Below, piece after piece: positions 1-7,529 of a DNA stretch of 32,662 bases (the stretch's first letter is position 1; the number at the start of each line of letters is the position of its first letter). This stretch comes from Ralstonia pickettii. GTDB taxonomy: Bacteria; Pseudomonadota; Gammaproteobacteria; Burkholderiales; Burkholderiaceae. The notes below the pieces were generated by a model, which did no database searches, was not told the DNA's origin, and saw only the letters and a list, made by a program, of their open reading frames with translations. The stretch spans positions 1-32,662 of the forward strand of contig NZ_MCGB01000103.1 of the NCBI RefSeq assembly GCF_001699815.1, written 5' to 3'. The translations under genes were made by a program, and so were the position numbers.

Positions 1-321
1 CGAATTCCCTGCCGAGCACTGGCAGCATCTGCGCACGACCAACGCGATTGAATCGACGTTCGCGACGGTGCGCCACCGTACGACGCGCACGCGTAACTGC
101 GTATCGCGACCAACCTTCCTCGGACTGGCATTCAAGCTGATCGAGGAAGCCGAGAAAACCTGGCGCCGTATCAACGGCCCCGAAAAGATCAAGCTGTTGC
201 TCGAAGGAGTTGCCTTCAAGGACGGCGAACCGGTGCAAGACGATCGACCGGCTCAGCAGAAAATCGCCGCTTGAAATCGACCGCCATCAAATTGTTCATA
301 CACCACTCTTGACGTTAGCTC
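1..321 (+). mobile_element. Right end of an IS256-family insertion sequence, truncated by the window edge
   Basis: The first 274 bases encode the C-terminus of a mutator-type transposase. They are followed by about 45 noncoding bases ending in TTGACGTTAGCTC, which resembles the terminal inverted repeat layout of IS256-family elements (an ACAC-A core some 20 bases from the tip). I place the tip near 320-321 because host-like sequence, a terminator hairpin, starts at 323. The left end lies outside the window, so neither the matching inverted repeat nor a target duplication can be checked. The family is well supported; the exact tip is inferred. Confidence 0.7.
2..274 (+). CDS. IS256-family (mutator-type) transposase, C-terminal fragment
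   Basis: This open frame enters from the left edge and gives the last 90 residues of a transposase that moves DNA by a DDE mechanism. The segment RTTNAIESTFATVRHRT is the characteristic C-terminal block of the mutator superfamily; the E of NAIES is where the catalytic glutamate of the DDE triad is expected. It is followed by the usual helical tail (FLGLAFKLIEEAEKTWRRI). The N-terminal DNA-binding region and both catalytic aspartates lie off the window, so activity cannot be judged. The frame is intact up to its TGA, with no frameshift in the visible part. Confidence 0.88.
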   Translation, partial: EFPAEHWQHLRTTNAIESTFATVRHRTTRTRNCVSRPTFLGLAFKLIEEAEKTWRRINGPEKIKLLLEGVAFKDGEPVQDDRPAQQKIAA

Positions 322-322
322 T

Positions 323-349
323 GAGAGCGCCGACGGCGCTCTCTGTTCT
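323..349 (+). terminator. Intrinsic terminator hairpin beside the IS end
   Basis: A perfect 9-bp stem GAGAGCGCC (323-331) pairs with GGCGCTCTC (335-343) across the 3-base loop GAC and is followed by TGTTCTTTCT, a T-rich tail in the plus direction. It starts one or two bases after the inferred IS tip. It probably belonged to a plus-strand gene now separated from it by the element. It could also act on the minus strand for moaC, which stops at 352, but there is no good T-run on that side. Confidence 0.6.
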
Positions 350-351
350 TT

Positions 352-828
352 CTAATCAGCCACCCAATCCCCCGACTTCCCCCCTCGCTTCTCCATCAAC
401 CGCACATCCCCAATCACCATCCCCCGATCGACAGCCTTACACATATCGTAAATCGTCAGCAGCCCCACCTGCACGGCGGTTAGCGCTTCCATTTCCACGC
501 CGGTTTGCCCACGCGTTTCCGCACGAACGGTGCAACGGACGCTGTGCCCAGCCTCATTCAGCTCAAACTCCACCGCCACCTTCGTCAACGCCAGCGGATG
601 GCACAACGGAATCAAATCCGACGTCCGCTTTGAGCCTTGGATGGCGGCAACGCGCGCAATCCCCAGCACATCGCCTTTCTTGGCGTTGCCATCGCGCACC
701 AGCGCAAACGTCTCGGGCAGCATGCGGATCGTGCCGGTGGCGACGGCCACGCGGTGTGTGACGGCCTTGTCGCCGACATCGACCATATGGGCTTGTCCGG
801 CGGAATCGAAGTGGGTGAGTTGCGACAT
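352..828 (-). CDS. moaC: Cyclic pyranopterin monophosphate synthase MoaC
   Basis: MoaC works with MoaA to convert GTP into cyclic pyranopterin monophosphate, the first step of molybdenum cofactor synthesis in the cytoplasm. The 158-residue length is normal. Residues known to be catalytic in the E. coli enzyme are present at the same numbers: K51, H77 (in LCHPL), D128 and K131 (in [10 protein letters not shown]). The N-terminal block MSQLTHFD and the C-terminal block [10 protein letters not shown] are also typical. It is divergent from the M48 protease with about 105 bases between starts. mobB, another cofactor gene, lies 17 kb away, so the pathway genes are scattered. Confidence 0.96.
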   Translation of the reverse strand: MSQLTHFDSAGQAHMVDVGDKAVTHRVAVATGTIRMLPETFALVRDGNAKKGDVLGIARVAAIQGSKRTSDLIPLCHPLALTKVAVEFELNEAGHSVRCTVRAETRGQTGVEMEALTAVQVGLLTIYDMCKAVDRGMVIGDVRLMEKRGGKSGDWVAD

Positions 829-868
829 GAGTGACAGCGCGTTTTGCGGGGCGGGGTACGAAGCGTTT

Positions 869-874
869 TATGAT
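869..874 (+). promoter_or_regulatory. Possible -10 box upstream of the M48 protease gene
   Basis: TATGAT lies 60 bases before the chosen ATG at 934, in the moaC/M48 divergent spacer. No good -35 hexamer is seen at 17 bases; TTTGCG is at 20. It is a weak candidate only. Confidence 0.3.
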
Positions 875-933
875 AGCAAGCACCCAGCTTGCGGCGATGT
901 TGCCGCGCTGATTCCGCTCTCCGTGCTTTCCGT

Positions 934-2643
934 ATGACGCTTTCCCTTTTTCGGCCGCGCGTCCGCAAGCTGACGGCCGCTGTGTTGTTGTCGACGTGGC
1001 TGGCGCCCTTGCCGTTGCCTGTGCTGGCGCAGGCGGTGGCGGTGGCGTCTTCCCCGCCGGCCTCCGTCAACCCGGGGTTGGGTTCCGCCGCGGCAGCGGA
1101 TCAGGTGCAGAGCAACCTGAATCGCAGCGTGCAGATCGGCCGGCAGTCGCCGTATTTGCCGAAGGAGCCGACCGTCATCGACGCGCCGACATACGAGTTG
1201 CCCGATATGGGCGATCCGTCGACGGCGTCGCTGTCGCCCGAGATGGAGCGCCGCCTGGGCGACCGCGTGATGCGCCAGATCCGCCGCGATCCGGATTTCG
1301 TGCCCGACCCGCTGATCACCGATTACCTCAACACCATCGGCTACAAGCTGATCGAAGCCGCGCGCCGTCAGCACGTGGCGGGTAGCACGTCGGCGTCGAG
1401 CTTCGAGCTGTTTGCCGTGCGTGACCCCGGCATCAACGCGTTTGCGTTGCCGGGCGGCTACATCGGCGTGAACACGGGTACGTTGGTCGCGACCGACAGT
1501 GAGTCGGAGCTGGCCTCCGTGCTCGGCCACGAAATCGGCCACGTGCTGCAGCGGCATATTGCGCGCGGCATCGATAAATCCGGTGAGTCGATGTGGATTG
1601 CGCTGGCGTCGATCCTGCTGGCGGGTCTGGCTGCCACCAAGAGCGGTGACGCCGCGCAGGCGCTCGCGATGGGCGGGCAGGCGGCGGCGGTGTCGAACCA
1701 GCTCGCGTTCTCGCGCGGCGCGGAGCGCGAGGCCGACCGCGTCGGTTTCACGCTGCTCACCGGCGCAGGCTACAACCCGGACGGCATGCCGGACTTCTTC
1801 CGTCGCCTGCAGCGCGTCACGAACATTGCCGATACGGGCGTGATTCCCGGCTATGCGCGCACCCACCCGCTGACCGGCGAGCGCATCGCCGACATGGAAG
1901 ACCGCGCGCGTGGCCTGCCACATCCGCGCCAACCGCGTCGCCCGGAATTTGGTTTTGCGAAGGTGCGTGCGCGCGTGCTGCAGGAAACGTCGACGAGCGC
2001 GTACATTGATGTGCGCAATGCGATGCGCTCGCAATTGTCGTCAACGCCGGATGCGCCGGTCGAGAAGCGCGCGGCGCTGTGGTACGGCGTGGCGGTTGCC
2101 AATCAGATGGCGGGACGGCTGGACGATGCTGAACAGGCGCTGCAGGAGGCGCGACGCCTGTACGGCAACATTCCCGGCATCACGTCCGGCAGCGTCGAGC
2201 TGGACGTCACGGCCATCGAACTGGCACGCGCGCGTAACCGTGCGCCCGAGGCGCTGACGTTGGCACGCGCGGCGCTGGCTGCGTATCCGCTGTCGCGCGC
2301 GGTGGGCATCACTTATGCGCAAACGCTGCTATCTGCCGGCCGGACCGATGACGCGATTCCGTACCTGAAAGACAAGACCCGCGAAGACACTGCCCAGCCG
2401 ATCTGGTGGGACATGCTCGCCAGGGCCTACGCCGACAAGGGCAGGCGCGTTGAGCAGCATCGCGCGCTGGCAGAGAAATACGCGCGGGATGGGGCGTGGG
2501 GATCAGCAGTGGAGCAGCTCAAGCTCGCCCGCGATGCGGGGGATGCGGATTTCTACACGCTGTCCGAAGTCGATGCGCGCTTGCACCAGATGGAGCGGCA
2601 ATACCGGGAAGAGAAGGCGGAAGACAAGGCGCTGCCGAAGTAG
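934..2643 (+). CDS. Exported M48-family zinc metalloprotease with TPR-like C-terminus (BepA-like)
   Basis: Predicted periplasmic peptidase of the BepA/YfgC type, a family that maintains outer-membrane protein assembly. I start at the ATG at 934 because it gives a classical signal peptide ending around LPVLAQ; the upstream TTG at 889 adds non-signal residues. The zinc site is H199-E-x-x-H203 in GHEIGHVLQRH, with the third ligand probably E264 in AEREAD. The catalytic domain spans about residues 90-320. The C-terminal 240 residues are alanine-rich helices with a tetratricopeptide-repeat look (DDAEQALQEARRLYG, APEALTLARAALAAYP, DDAIPYL). At 569 residues it is longer than E. coli BepA (about 490), mainly before the catalytic domain. 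It converges on the 2664 gene. Confidence 0.88.
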   Translation: MTLSLFRPRVRKLTAAVLLSTWLAPLPLPVLAQAVAVASSPPASVNPGLGSAAAADQVQSNLNRSVQIGRQSPYLPKEPTVIDAPTYELPDMGDPSTASLSPEMERRLGDRVMRQIRRDPDFVPDPLITDYLNTIGYKLIEAARRQHVAGSTSASSFELFAVRDPGINAFALPGGYIGVNTGTLVATDSESELASVLGHEIGHVLQRHIARGIDKSGESMWIALASILLAGLAATKSGDAAQALAMGGQAAAVSNQLAFSRGAEREADRVGFTLLTGAGYNPDGMPDFFRRLQRVTNIADTGVIPGYARTHPLTGERIADMEDRARGLPHPRQPRRPEFGFAKVRARVLQETSTSAYIDVRNAMRSQLSSTPDAPVEKRAALWYGVAVANQMAGRLDDAEQALQEARRLYGNIPGITSGSVELDVTAIELARARNRAPEALTLARAALAAYPLSRAVGITYAQTLLSAGRTDDAIPYLKDKTREDTAQPIWWDMLARAYADKGRRVEQHRALAEKYARDGAWGSAVEQLKLARDAGDADFYTLSEVDARLHQMERQYREEKAEDKALPK

Positions 2644-2663
2644 GGCCGGTGGGCCGATCGGCG

Positions 2664-3245
2664 CTATTCCGCTGGCCGCGCCACGAAGCCATAGCGCTTT
2701 GCGACTTCTGCGCGCGCAATCGGCTCGATGTCGAACGCCTGATCGCCCAGCGTCAGCGTTCCCAGCGCGGCTCCGCAGGCGTCTGCGTGCCATTGGGCCA
2801 ACGACGAGAACGGCTCCAGGTCATGATCGTGCAGCACGGCAATGGTCTCTTCCGCCTCACATCCGCCAACGCGGCCCGAGAGCAGCACGCTGCCGTGTTC
2901 GTCGACAAAGCAGCCGCTCGGCGAGAACGCAGCGCCGGTGGTCGTCGTGAATGCCGCCGGCGCGCAGTCGGCTGACAACCGCGCCACCCACGGCGTGTAA
3001 TCGAGTTCGACAAACACCCGCTGCGGCCCGTTTTGAAAGAACCAGCGCCCCGTATCGTCATGCGCGTAGTTGCGCACGATGAAATCGATGAGCGCGGTGT
3101 GGCGGATCGGCTCGCCGGAGAGTTTGTTGGCCTGCGCATATTCGTTGCGCATGCGCCATTGGCCGCGCCGATCCAGCGCCAGCCAGCCAAAGCAATTCGG
3201 CACGTTCGGCCACTTGGCCATCGCTTGGCGGACGATGTCATCCAT
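2664..3245 (-). CDS. Conserved hypothetical protein, translationally coupled to the YheT-like hydrolase
   Basis: A 193-residue soluble protein that I do not assign to a named family. It begins MDDIVRQAMAKWPNVP and has no signal peptide or membrane segment. It is rich in tryptophan and aromatic residues (WLALDRRGQWRM, GRWFFQNGPQRVFVELDYTPW), suggesting a compact beta-rich fold. Four cysteines are scattered and form no metal motif. The ATG at 3245 is favoured over upstream starts because it overlaps the last 8 bases of the hydrolase gene (ATGGATGA), the geometry of translational coupling. It is the last gene of the minus-strand operon running from 6087. Its function is unknown. Confidence 0.8.
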   Translation of the reverse strand: MDDIVRQAMAKWPNVPNCFGWLALDRRGQWRMRNEYAQANKLSGEPIRHTALIDFIVRNYAHDDTGRWFFQNGPQRVFVELDYTPWVARLSADCAPAAFTTTTGAAFSPSGCFVDEHGSVLLSGRVGGCEAEETIAVLHDHDLEPFSSLAQWHADACGAALGTLTLGDQAFDIEPIARAEVAKRYGFVARPAE

Positions 3246-4314
3246 GAGCGTCCTCCGCGTTGGCTTGGTGGCCCAGTACATCATCGAAAAAGCGCAGGAC
3301 CCGTGCGGGCATCCAATCGACGCGGCCCGTCTTGCCATGACGCAGCAGGAAGCCGACATGGCCGCCGTGCAACGGTTGGTCCAGCGTGATGTCGGGGGAC
3401 ACGTCGGCCATGCCGGGCAGATGCTGTCCGGGCAGGAACGGATCGTTGCGCGCGTTCAGCACCAGCACCGGCACGCGAACCTCGCGAAGCACGGGTTTGG
3501 ACGAGGCGCGCGTCCAGTAGTCGAGCACGTCACGAAAACCGTGCAGCGGCGCGGTGACGAGGTTGTCGAATTGCCCCAGCGTGCGCGTGGCCATCATGGC
3601 GGCGCGGTCGTACAGGCCGGGATGCTGGTCGAGCTTGGCGTTGGCCTTGTCTTTGAGCGTGCGCAGGAACATGCGCGTGTAGACCATGTTGAAGCCCTTG
3701 GACAACGCTGCGCCGCCGGCCCGCATGTCCAGTGGCGCGGAGACCGTCGCCGCGGCGCTCACGTAGCGGGCATCGGTGCCGTGCTCGCCCAGGTAGCGCA
3801 GCAGCGCGTTGCCGCCCAGCGAGATGCCGACAACCAGCAGCTTGCGGCTCTGCGGCTGGCAAACCGTCCGGTAAAGGCGTTCGAGGATCCACGCGATCTC
3901 GGCGCCATCGCCGCAGTGGTACATGCGCGGCGCGAGGTTCATCTCGCCCGAACACCCGCGAAAGTGCGGAATGACGCCTTGCCAGCGGCGCGCGCGCAGC
4001 GCGTCCATCAGCAGCCGCGCGTAATGGCTGCGCGAATCGCCCTCCAAGCCATGAAACATGACGACGAGCGGTGCGTGCGCGTCGGTCTCGTGCGTGGTCC
4101 AGTCGAGGTCGATGAAGTCGTGGTCGGGCGTGTCCCAGCGTTCGCGCCGATACGCAATGCGCGGAAAGCGCCATAGGCGCGCGGGCACGATCGTCTGTGC
4201 ATTGCCGCCGATCAGCCACCACGGCGAACGGAACGCGTGCGGCTCGAACGGCCCTGCGAGCAGGGCGCCCAGATTCAGTTCAAAGGGAGTGGCGTGGCGA
4301 GACGGGTGGGTCAT
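3238..4314 (-). CDS. YheT-family alpha/beta hydrolase
   Basis: Cytoplasmic alpha/beta-hydrolase of the YheT/ABHD1-3 type (hydrolase_4), putative esterase or lipase of unknown substrate. The nucleophile elbow is G-I-S165-L-G-G-N, exactly the family form. The catalytic acid is probably the Asp in LNARNDPFLPG and the base the His in LHGGHVGFL. The N-terminal block FRSPWWLIGGNAQTIVP is a hallmark of the family (WWxxxGxxQT). The 358-residue length is normal to slightly long. It sits 34 bases after the NTF2-like gene and overlaps the next gene by 8 bases. The substrate cannot be inferred. Confidence 0.88.
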   Translation of the reverse strand: MTHPSRHATPFELNLGALLAGPFEPHAFRSPWWLIGGNAQTIVPARLWRFPRIAYRRERWDTPDHDFIDLDWTTHETDAHAPLVVMFHGLEGDSRSHYARLLMDALRARRWQGVIPHFRGCSGEMNLAPRMYHCGDGAEIAWILERLYRTVCQPQSRKLLVVGISLGGNALLRYLGEHGTDARYVSAAATVSAPLDMRAGGAALSKGFNMVYTRMFLRTLKDKANAKLDQHPGLYDRAAMMATRTLGQFDNLVTAPLHGFRDVLDYWTRASSKPVLREVRVPVLVLNARNDPFLPGQHLPGMADVSPDITLDQPLHGGHVGFLLRHGKTGRVDWMPARVLRFFDDVLGHQANAEDAHG

Positions 4315-4348
4315 CGATCGAGACGGCTGCCACGCCCAGCGCGGCAGC

Positions 4349-4789
4349 TTAGTGCAGAGAGTGCGTAACGCTGGCGATGGAGGCGGCCACGCGTTCTTCA
4401 GCGGCCTGGCTGGAATGGACGTGGGCGATGCGCCAGCCTTCGTGGTTCTGCATCAGCACGTAGGTCGTATGCACGTACAGATCGGCCTCGGTGGCGGTGG
4501 CCGAAAAGCGCAGCGCTTCCGTGGCTTCGAAAATCGACACACCCAGCGACGAATGCACCTGTTGCGAGAGGCATTCGATCCAGACCGGATTCTTCTCGAC
4601 CAGCGCATCGAGGCAGCCGCGCAGCTGCTCGTGGCCGTGCAGGCGCTGGCCGTCGGGCAGGATGAAGCTCACCGAATCCTCGTCGAGCCACAGCTTGAGC
4701 GCGCCATCGGCATCGCGGCGCTTGAGCGCATCGCGATAGGCTTCGAGGATGTCCTCGGCGGCTTCGAACAGGCGGGCAAATCGTGGCAT
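4349..4789 (-). CDS. NTF2/SnoaL-like domain protein
   Basis: A single-domain 146-residue protein of the NTF2-like fold (SnoaL/DUF4440 group), which covers small-molecule isomerases, hydrolases and ligand-binding proteins. Supporting features are the N-terminal helix pair (ILEAYRDALKRRDADGALKLW), the strand DSVSFILPDGQRLHG, the helical LRGCLDALVE and the C-terminal sheet with GWRIAHVHSS. The start at 4789 (MPRFARLF) is chosen because the longer frame would run into waaF and adds cysteine-rich non-homologous residues. It lies 25 bases after waaF in the same operon. There is no evidence that it acts on LPS; the role is unknown. Confidence 0.82.
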   Translation of the reverse strand: MPRFARLFEAAEDILEAYRDALKRRDADGALKLWLDEDSVSFILPDGQRLHGHEQLRGCLDALVEKNPVWIECLSQQVHSSLGVSIFEATEALRFSATATEADLYVHTTYVLMQNHEGWRIAHVHSSQAAEERVAASIASVTHSLH

Positions 4790-4814
4790 GGCGGTGAACG
4801 TTAAGGACAGCGTA

Positions 4815-5840
4815 CTACTGCGGCTGCAGCAGCCGGCGCAATTCATGAAACACCATCTCGGGGCCGATGTCGCGCAGGCAGCGCAAGTGGCCCAGCGGGC
4901 ATTCGCGTGCAAAGCACGGACTGCACTCCAGATGGAGCCACATGATACTCGCAGCAGGCGACAGCGGAGGCGTGTGGCGGGGGTCGCTGGAGCCGAACAC
5001 GGCCACCTGCGGGCGCCCCAGGGCAGCCGTCACGTGCATCAGGCCGGAGTCGTTGCAGATGGCGGCTTCGGCGCGGGCGAGCAGTTCGATCGCTTCATCC
5101 AGCGAGGTCTCGCCGCACAGGTTGCGCACGAACGGCGCGCGCTCGACGATGGCGTTGGCCATCTCGCGGTCCTTGCCCGAACCGAGCGCGACGATCTGCG
5201 CGTACGGGAACGAGCGGCGCAGCATCTGCGCCAGCTCTGCGAAGTGCTCGGCCGGCCAGCGCTTTGCTGGGCCGTATTCCGCGCCGGGGCAGAAGGCAAT
5301 CAGCCGCGCGTTGCCAGGAATGCCGAACTTGGCGGACGTGGCTGCCACGCGCTGCACATCAACGTCCAGCTTCGGGTCGGGCAGCGTGTCGGGCAGCTTG
5401 GCATGGGGCTTGAAAGCCAGCGCCGCGTAGTGCTGCACCATCGGCGGACGCGCATTCTTGGGCGGATTCGGGTAGCGCACGTTCAGCACGCCCAGCCGCG
5501 ACTCGCCCTTGTAGCCGATACGCAGCGGAATGCCGGCCAGCCACGGGATCAGCGCGCTCTTGAACGAGTTCGGCAGCACATAGGCTGCGTCGAAGGTTTC
5601 GCCCTTGAGCTGCTGCGCGAACATCGTGCGGCTGCCGAGCTGCAGCTTGCCGTGGGCAAGTTCGGTGGGCAGTACGCGCGCGATTTCCGGCATGCGCGCG
5701 AGCACGGGCGCGACCCATTTCGGGGCAATGGCGTGGATCTGCGCGCGCGGGTGCCGCGCCTTGAGCTGCGCAAACAGCGGCTGCGCCATCAGCGCATCAC
5801 CGATCCAGTTGGGGGCGACGACGAGGATCTTGCGCATCAT
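4815..5840 (-). CDS. waaF: Lipopolysaccharide heptosyltransferase II WaaF
   Basis: Transfers the second L-glycero-D-manno-heptose from its ADP-activated form to the LPS inner core at the cytoplasmic face of the inner membrane (glycosyltransferase family 9). Family marks are ILVVAPNWIGDALMAQPL at the N-terminus, the PGAEYGPAKRWP block, and the donor-site segment CNDSGLMHVTAALGRP followed by VAVFGSSDPRHTPP. The C-terminal CFARECPLGHLRCL is also typical. The 341-residue length fits. Two consecutive ATGs (5840, 5837) are possible starts; the second gives MRKILVV, the commoner form. It is 49 bases downstream of the zinc-finger gene in one operon. Confidence 0.94.
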   Translation of the reverse strand: MMRKILVVAPNWIGDALMAQPLFAQLKARHPRAQIHAIAPKWVAPVLARMPEIARVLPTELAHGKLQLGSRTMFAQQLKGETFDAAYVLPNSFKSALIPWLAGIPLRIGYKGESRLGVLNVRYPNPPKNARPPMVQHYAALAFKPHAKLPDTLPDPKLDVDVQRVAATSAKFGIPGNARLIAFCPGAEYGPAKRWPAEHFAELAQMLRRSFPYAQIVALGSGKDREMANAIVERAPFVRNLCGETSLDEAIELLARAEAAICNDSGLMHVTAALGRPQVAVFGSSDPRHTPPLSPAASIMWLHLECSPCFARECPLGHLRCLRDIGPEMVFHELRRLLQPQ

Positions 5841-5889
5841 CGAATCGCCTGGCGGGCGCGGCGTCCGGTGTACTGCAGGTGAATCGGGC

Positions 5890-6087
5890 TCAATGGTGGC
5901 CCTTCAGTTCAACGCCGGGAGCCAGCTTGTAGACGGTGCCGCAGTACGGGCACTTGGCTTCGCCGGTGTCGGCGATGTCAAGGAACACGCGGGGGTGGTA
6001 GTTCCAGGCCGGCGTTTTGGCGGTCGGGCAATGCAGCGGCAGGTCGTCTGCGCCGATTTCGATCGTGGGTGCGGTTTGCGTGGTCAT
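5890..6087 (-). CDS. CHCC-type zinc-finger domain protein
   Basis: A 65-residue protein of the zf-CHCC family, related to a mitochondrial complex I subunit and found as a small stand-alone protein in many proteobacteria. The likely zinc ligands are C20 (LHCPTA), H31 (NYHPRVFLD), C46 and C49 (AKCPYCGTVY), spaced as the family requires. In beta-proteobacteria it commonly precedes waaF, as here. It is the first gene of the operon and has its own promoter candidate at 6172-6200. The bacterial function is not established. Confidence 0.92.
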   Translation of the reverse strand: MTTQTAPTIEIGADDLPLHCPTAKTPAWNYHPRVFLDIADTGEAKCPYCGTVYKLAPGVELKGHH

Positions 6088-6171
6088 GGTGAGTGAGGAG
6101 TGCCGGCGCGGTCTGAGCAGGTCAGCCGCGCCCTGATATGGGCCGCAGGTTCAAAAACCGACAAAGGCGAA

Positions 6172-6200
6172 ATTGTAAGGGGTGGGCGCAGGCGCGCCAA
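6172..6200 (-). promoter_or_regulatory. Sigma-70-type promoter for the zinc-finger/waaF operon
   Basis: On the minus strand TTGGCG (6200-6195) is followed after exactly 17 bases by TACAAT (6177-6172), a four-of-six and five-of-six match to consensus. It would start transcription near 6165, leaving a leader of about 80 bases before the zinc-finger ATG at 6087. Confidence 0.55.
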
Positions 6201-6267
6201 CGCCGATTGTTGCAGTGCGTGGCGCCCGGCATGAATCCCTCATTAGACGTGGCGCACGCGCTTTGTC

Positions 6268-6285
6268 GTTAAGCGGATGCTTAAC
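6268..6285. promoter_or_regulatory. Perfect inverted repeat, candidate azlCD operator
   Basis: GTTAAGC-GGAT-GCTTAAC is a perfect 7-4-7 dyad ending 8 bases before the TATAAT box, so it covers the expected -35 region of the azlC promoter. No good -35 hexamer is visible at 17 bases, as often seen where an activator or repressor contacts the site. In Bacillus, azlCD is controlled by an Lrp-type regulator; whether that holds here is unknown. Confidence 0.5.
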
Positions 6286-6293
6286 ATCAAAAG

Positions 6294-6299
6294 TATAAT
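6294..6299 (+). promoter_or_regulatory. Consensus -10 box of the azlCD-rarD promoter
   Basis: TATAAT is a perfect -10 hexamer. Transcription would begin near 6306, about 109 bases before the azlC ATG. No matching -35 is seen; the dyad 6268-6285 occupies its place. Confidence 0.6.
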
Positions 6300-6414
6300 C
6301 GTGTGTTTCCTACGAGCCACCCATGTCGCCCCCGACGTTCCTGCGCGCCCGCGCTGCCGGCTGCCCCTGCCCGGCTCATCAAGAAGAGTCTTTTTCGCCA
6401 CTTTTGGGGGCGCC

Positions 6415-7209
6415 ATGGCGCTAGTCCGCTGGGCGGCAGCCTTGCAGCGCCGCTGGGCGGCCATCGATCCGGCTGAACGTGCGGGCTTCTTTGCCGGCGT
6501 ACGCGCCTATATGCCGTCGATGCCGCCGGTGCTGGCCTGGGGGCTGGTGACTGGCGTGGCGATGAGCAAATCGGTACTGACCATCCCGCAGGCCATCGGC
6601 ATGACGATCTTCGTGTATGCGGGGTCGTCGCAGCTGGCGGTGCTACCGCTGCTGGCAGCGGGCTTGCCGATCTGGACGGCGCTGCTGACGGCGTTCATCG
6701 TCAACGTTCGCTTCATCATCTTCAGCGCCGGGCTGATGCAGCATTTCGGGCATTTGCCGTTCATGCGGCGCGTGGTCCTGGGCGTGTTCAACGGCGATCT
6801 GCCGTTCGTGCTGTTCACCCAGCAGTACCCCTCGGCCGCGCCGCAGGCGGGCAAAGAGGGCTATTACTGGGGCATGGTCTTGCTGAGCTTCGTTGGCTGG
6901 CAGGTGTCGTCCATCCTGGGCATCGTCGCAGCGAGCCTGTTTCCCGATGCGTGGGGCTTGGCGCTGGCCGGGACGCTTGCGCTGATTCCCGTCATGGTGT
7001 CGACCATTCGTAGCCGTGCCACGCTCATGGCGGTGGCTGTGGCGGCGGTGCTGGCGCTGGTTGCCTTCAAGCTGCCGTATCGATTGAGCCTCGTAATTGC
7101 CGTCACGGGTGCGATGGCCGCCGGCTTGGCCGCGGACGAAGTCGCCGCGCGTCTGCAGTGGCAGCGCCGACGGGCCGCGCACGTCGCAATTGACGAGGAC
7201 GATGCATGA
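6415..7209 (+). CDS. azlC: AzlC family branched-chain amino acid exporter, large subunit
   Basis: Integral inner-membrane subunit of the two-component AzlCD exporter (LIV-E family), which exports branched-chain amino acids or analogues. The 264-residue product has several hydrophobic helices. The family block FFAGVRAYMPSMPPVLAWGLVTGVA lies near the N-terminus, with QLAVLPLLAAG and FIVNVRFIIFSAGL further on. The ATG at 6415 is preceded by TTTTGGGGGCGCC, a weak but possible ribosome site; the in-frame start at 6277 lies upstream of the -10 box and is rejected. azlD begins inside its stop codon. A possible leader peptide frame (6323-6424) overlaps its start. Confidence 0.9.
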   Translation: MALVRWAAALQRRWAAIDPAERAGFFAGVRAYMPSMPPVLAWGLVTGVAMSKSVLTIPQAIGMTIFVYAGSSQLAVLPLLAAGLPIWTALLTAFIVNVRFIIFSAGLMQHFGHLPFMRRVVLGVFNGDLPFVLFTQQYPSAAPQAGKEGYYWGMVLLSFVGWQVSSILGIVAASLFPDAWGLALAGTLALIPVMVSTIRSRATLMAVAVAAVLALVAFKLPYRLSLVIAVTGAMAAGLAADEVAARLQWQRRRAAHVAIDEDDA

Positions 7210-7529
7210 GCGCGCTCGAAATCTGGCTGGTCATTGCCGGCATGACGGTCGTGACAATCGTCACACGCTCGTTGTTCCTGATCGTGGGCAACCGCATGAC
7301 CCTGCCCACCCGCGTGCAGCACGCGCTGCGCTTTGCGCCGGCTGCCGCGCTCGTCGCCATCGTCCTGCCCGACCTGCTCTGGAATCACGGGCACTTCGAC
7401 GCGAGCTGGACCAACCCGCGCCTGATGGCCGGAATTGCCGCCACCGCGTTCTACGTTGCCACGCGGCGCATGCTCGGCATGATCTTCGTCGGCATGGGCG
7501 TTTTTACCGTGCTGCGTCTCTGGGGATGA
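7206..7529 (+). CDS. azlD: AzlD family branched-chain amino acid exporter, small subunit
   Basis: The 107-residue partner of AzlC, with four hydrophobic segments and the family features [19 protein letters not shown] at the start, [22 protein letters not shown] in the middle, and [15 protein letters not shown] at the end. Its ATG overlaps the azlC stop (ATGA at 7206-7209), so the two subunits are translationally coupled, in line with a 1:1 complex. The stop in turn overlaps the rarD start. Confidence 0.92.
   Translation: MSALEIWLVIAGMTVVTIVTRSLFLIVGNRMTLPTRVQHALRFAPAAALVAIVLPDLLWNHGHFDASWTNPRLMAGIAATAFYVATRRMLGMIFVGMGVFTVLRLWG

Larger units (their letters stand above)
6088..6414. other. Divergent control region between the zinc-finger/waaF operon and azlC
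   Basis: These 327 bases hold no convincing gene of normal size. They contain a minus-strand promoter (6172-6200), a perfect dyad (6268-6285), a TATAAT box (6294-6299) for azlC, and a roughly 110-base azlC leader with a 33-codon upstream reading frame starting at 6323. The left part (6088-6165) shows nothing else recognisable. Confidence 0.7.

Noticed and set aside
868-2034. A 388-codon minus-strand frame within the M48 protease gene
   Set aside because: Arg/His-rich antisense shadow; the plus strand has a signal peptide and HExxH site.
3070-4176. A 368-codon plus-strand frame across the YheT-like gene
   Set aside because: Antisense to a gene with a clear nucleophile elbow; no family features of its own.
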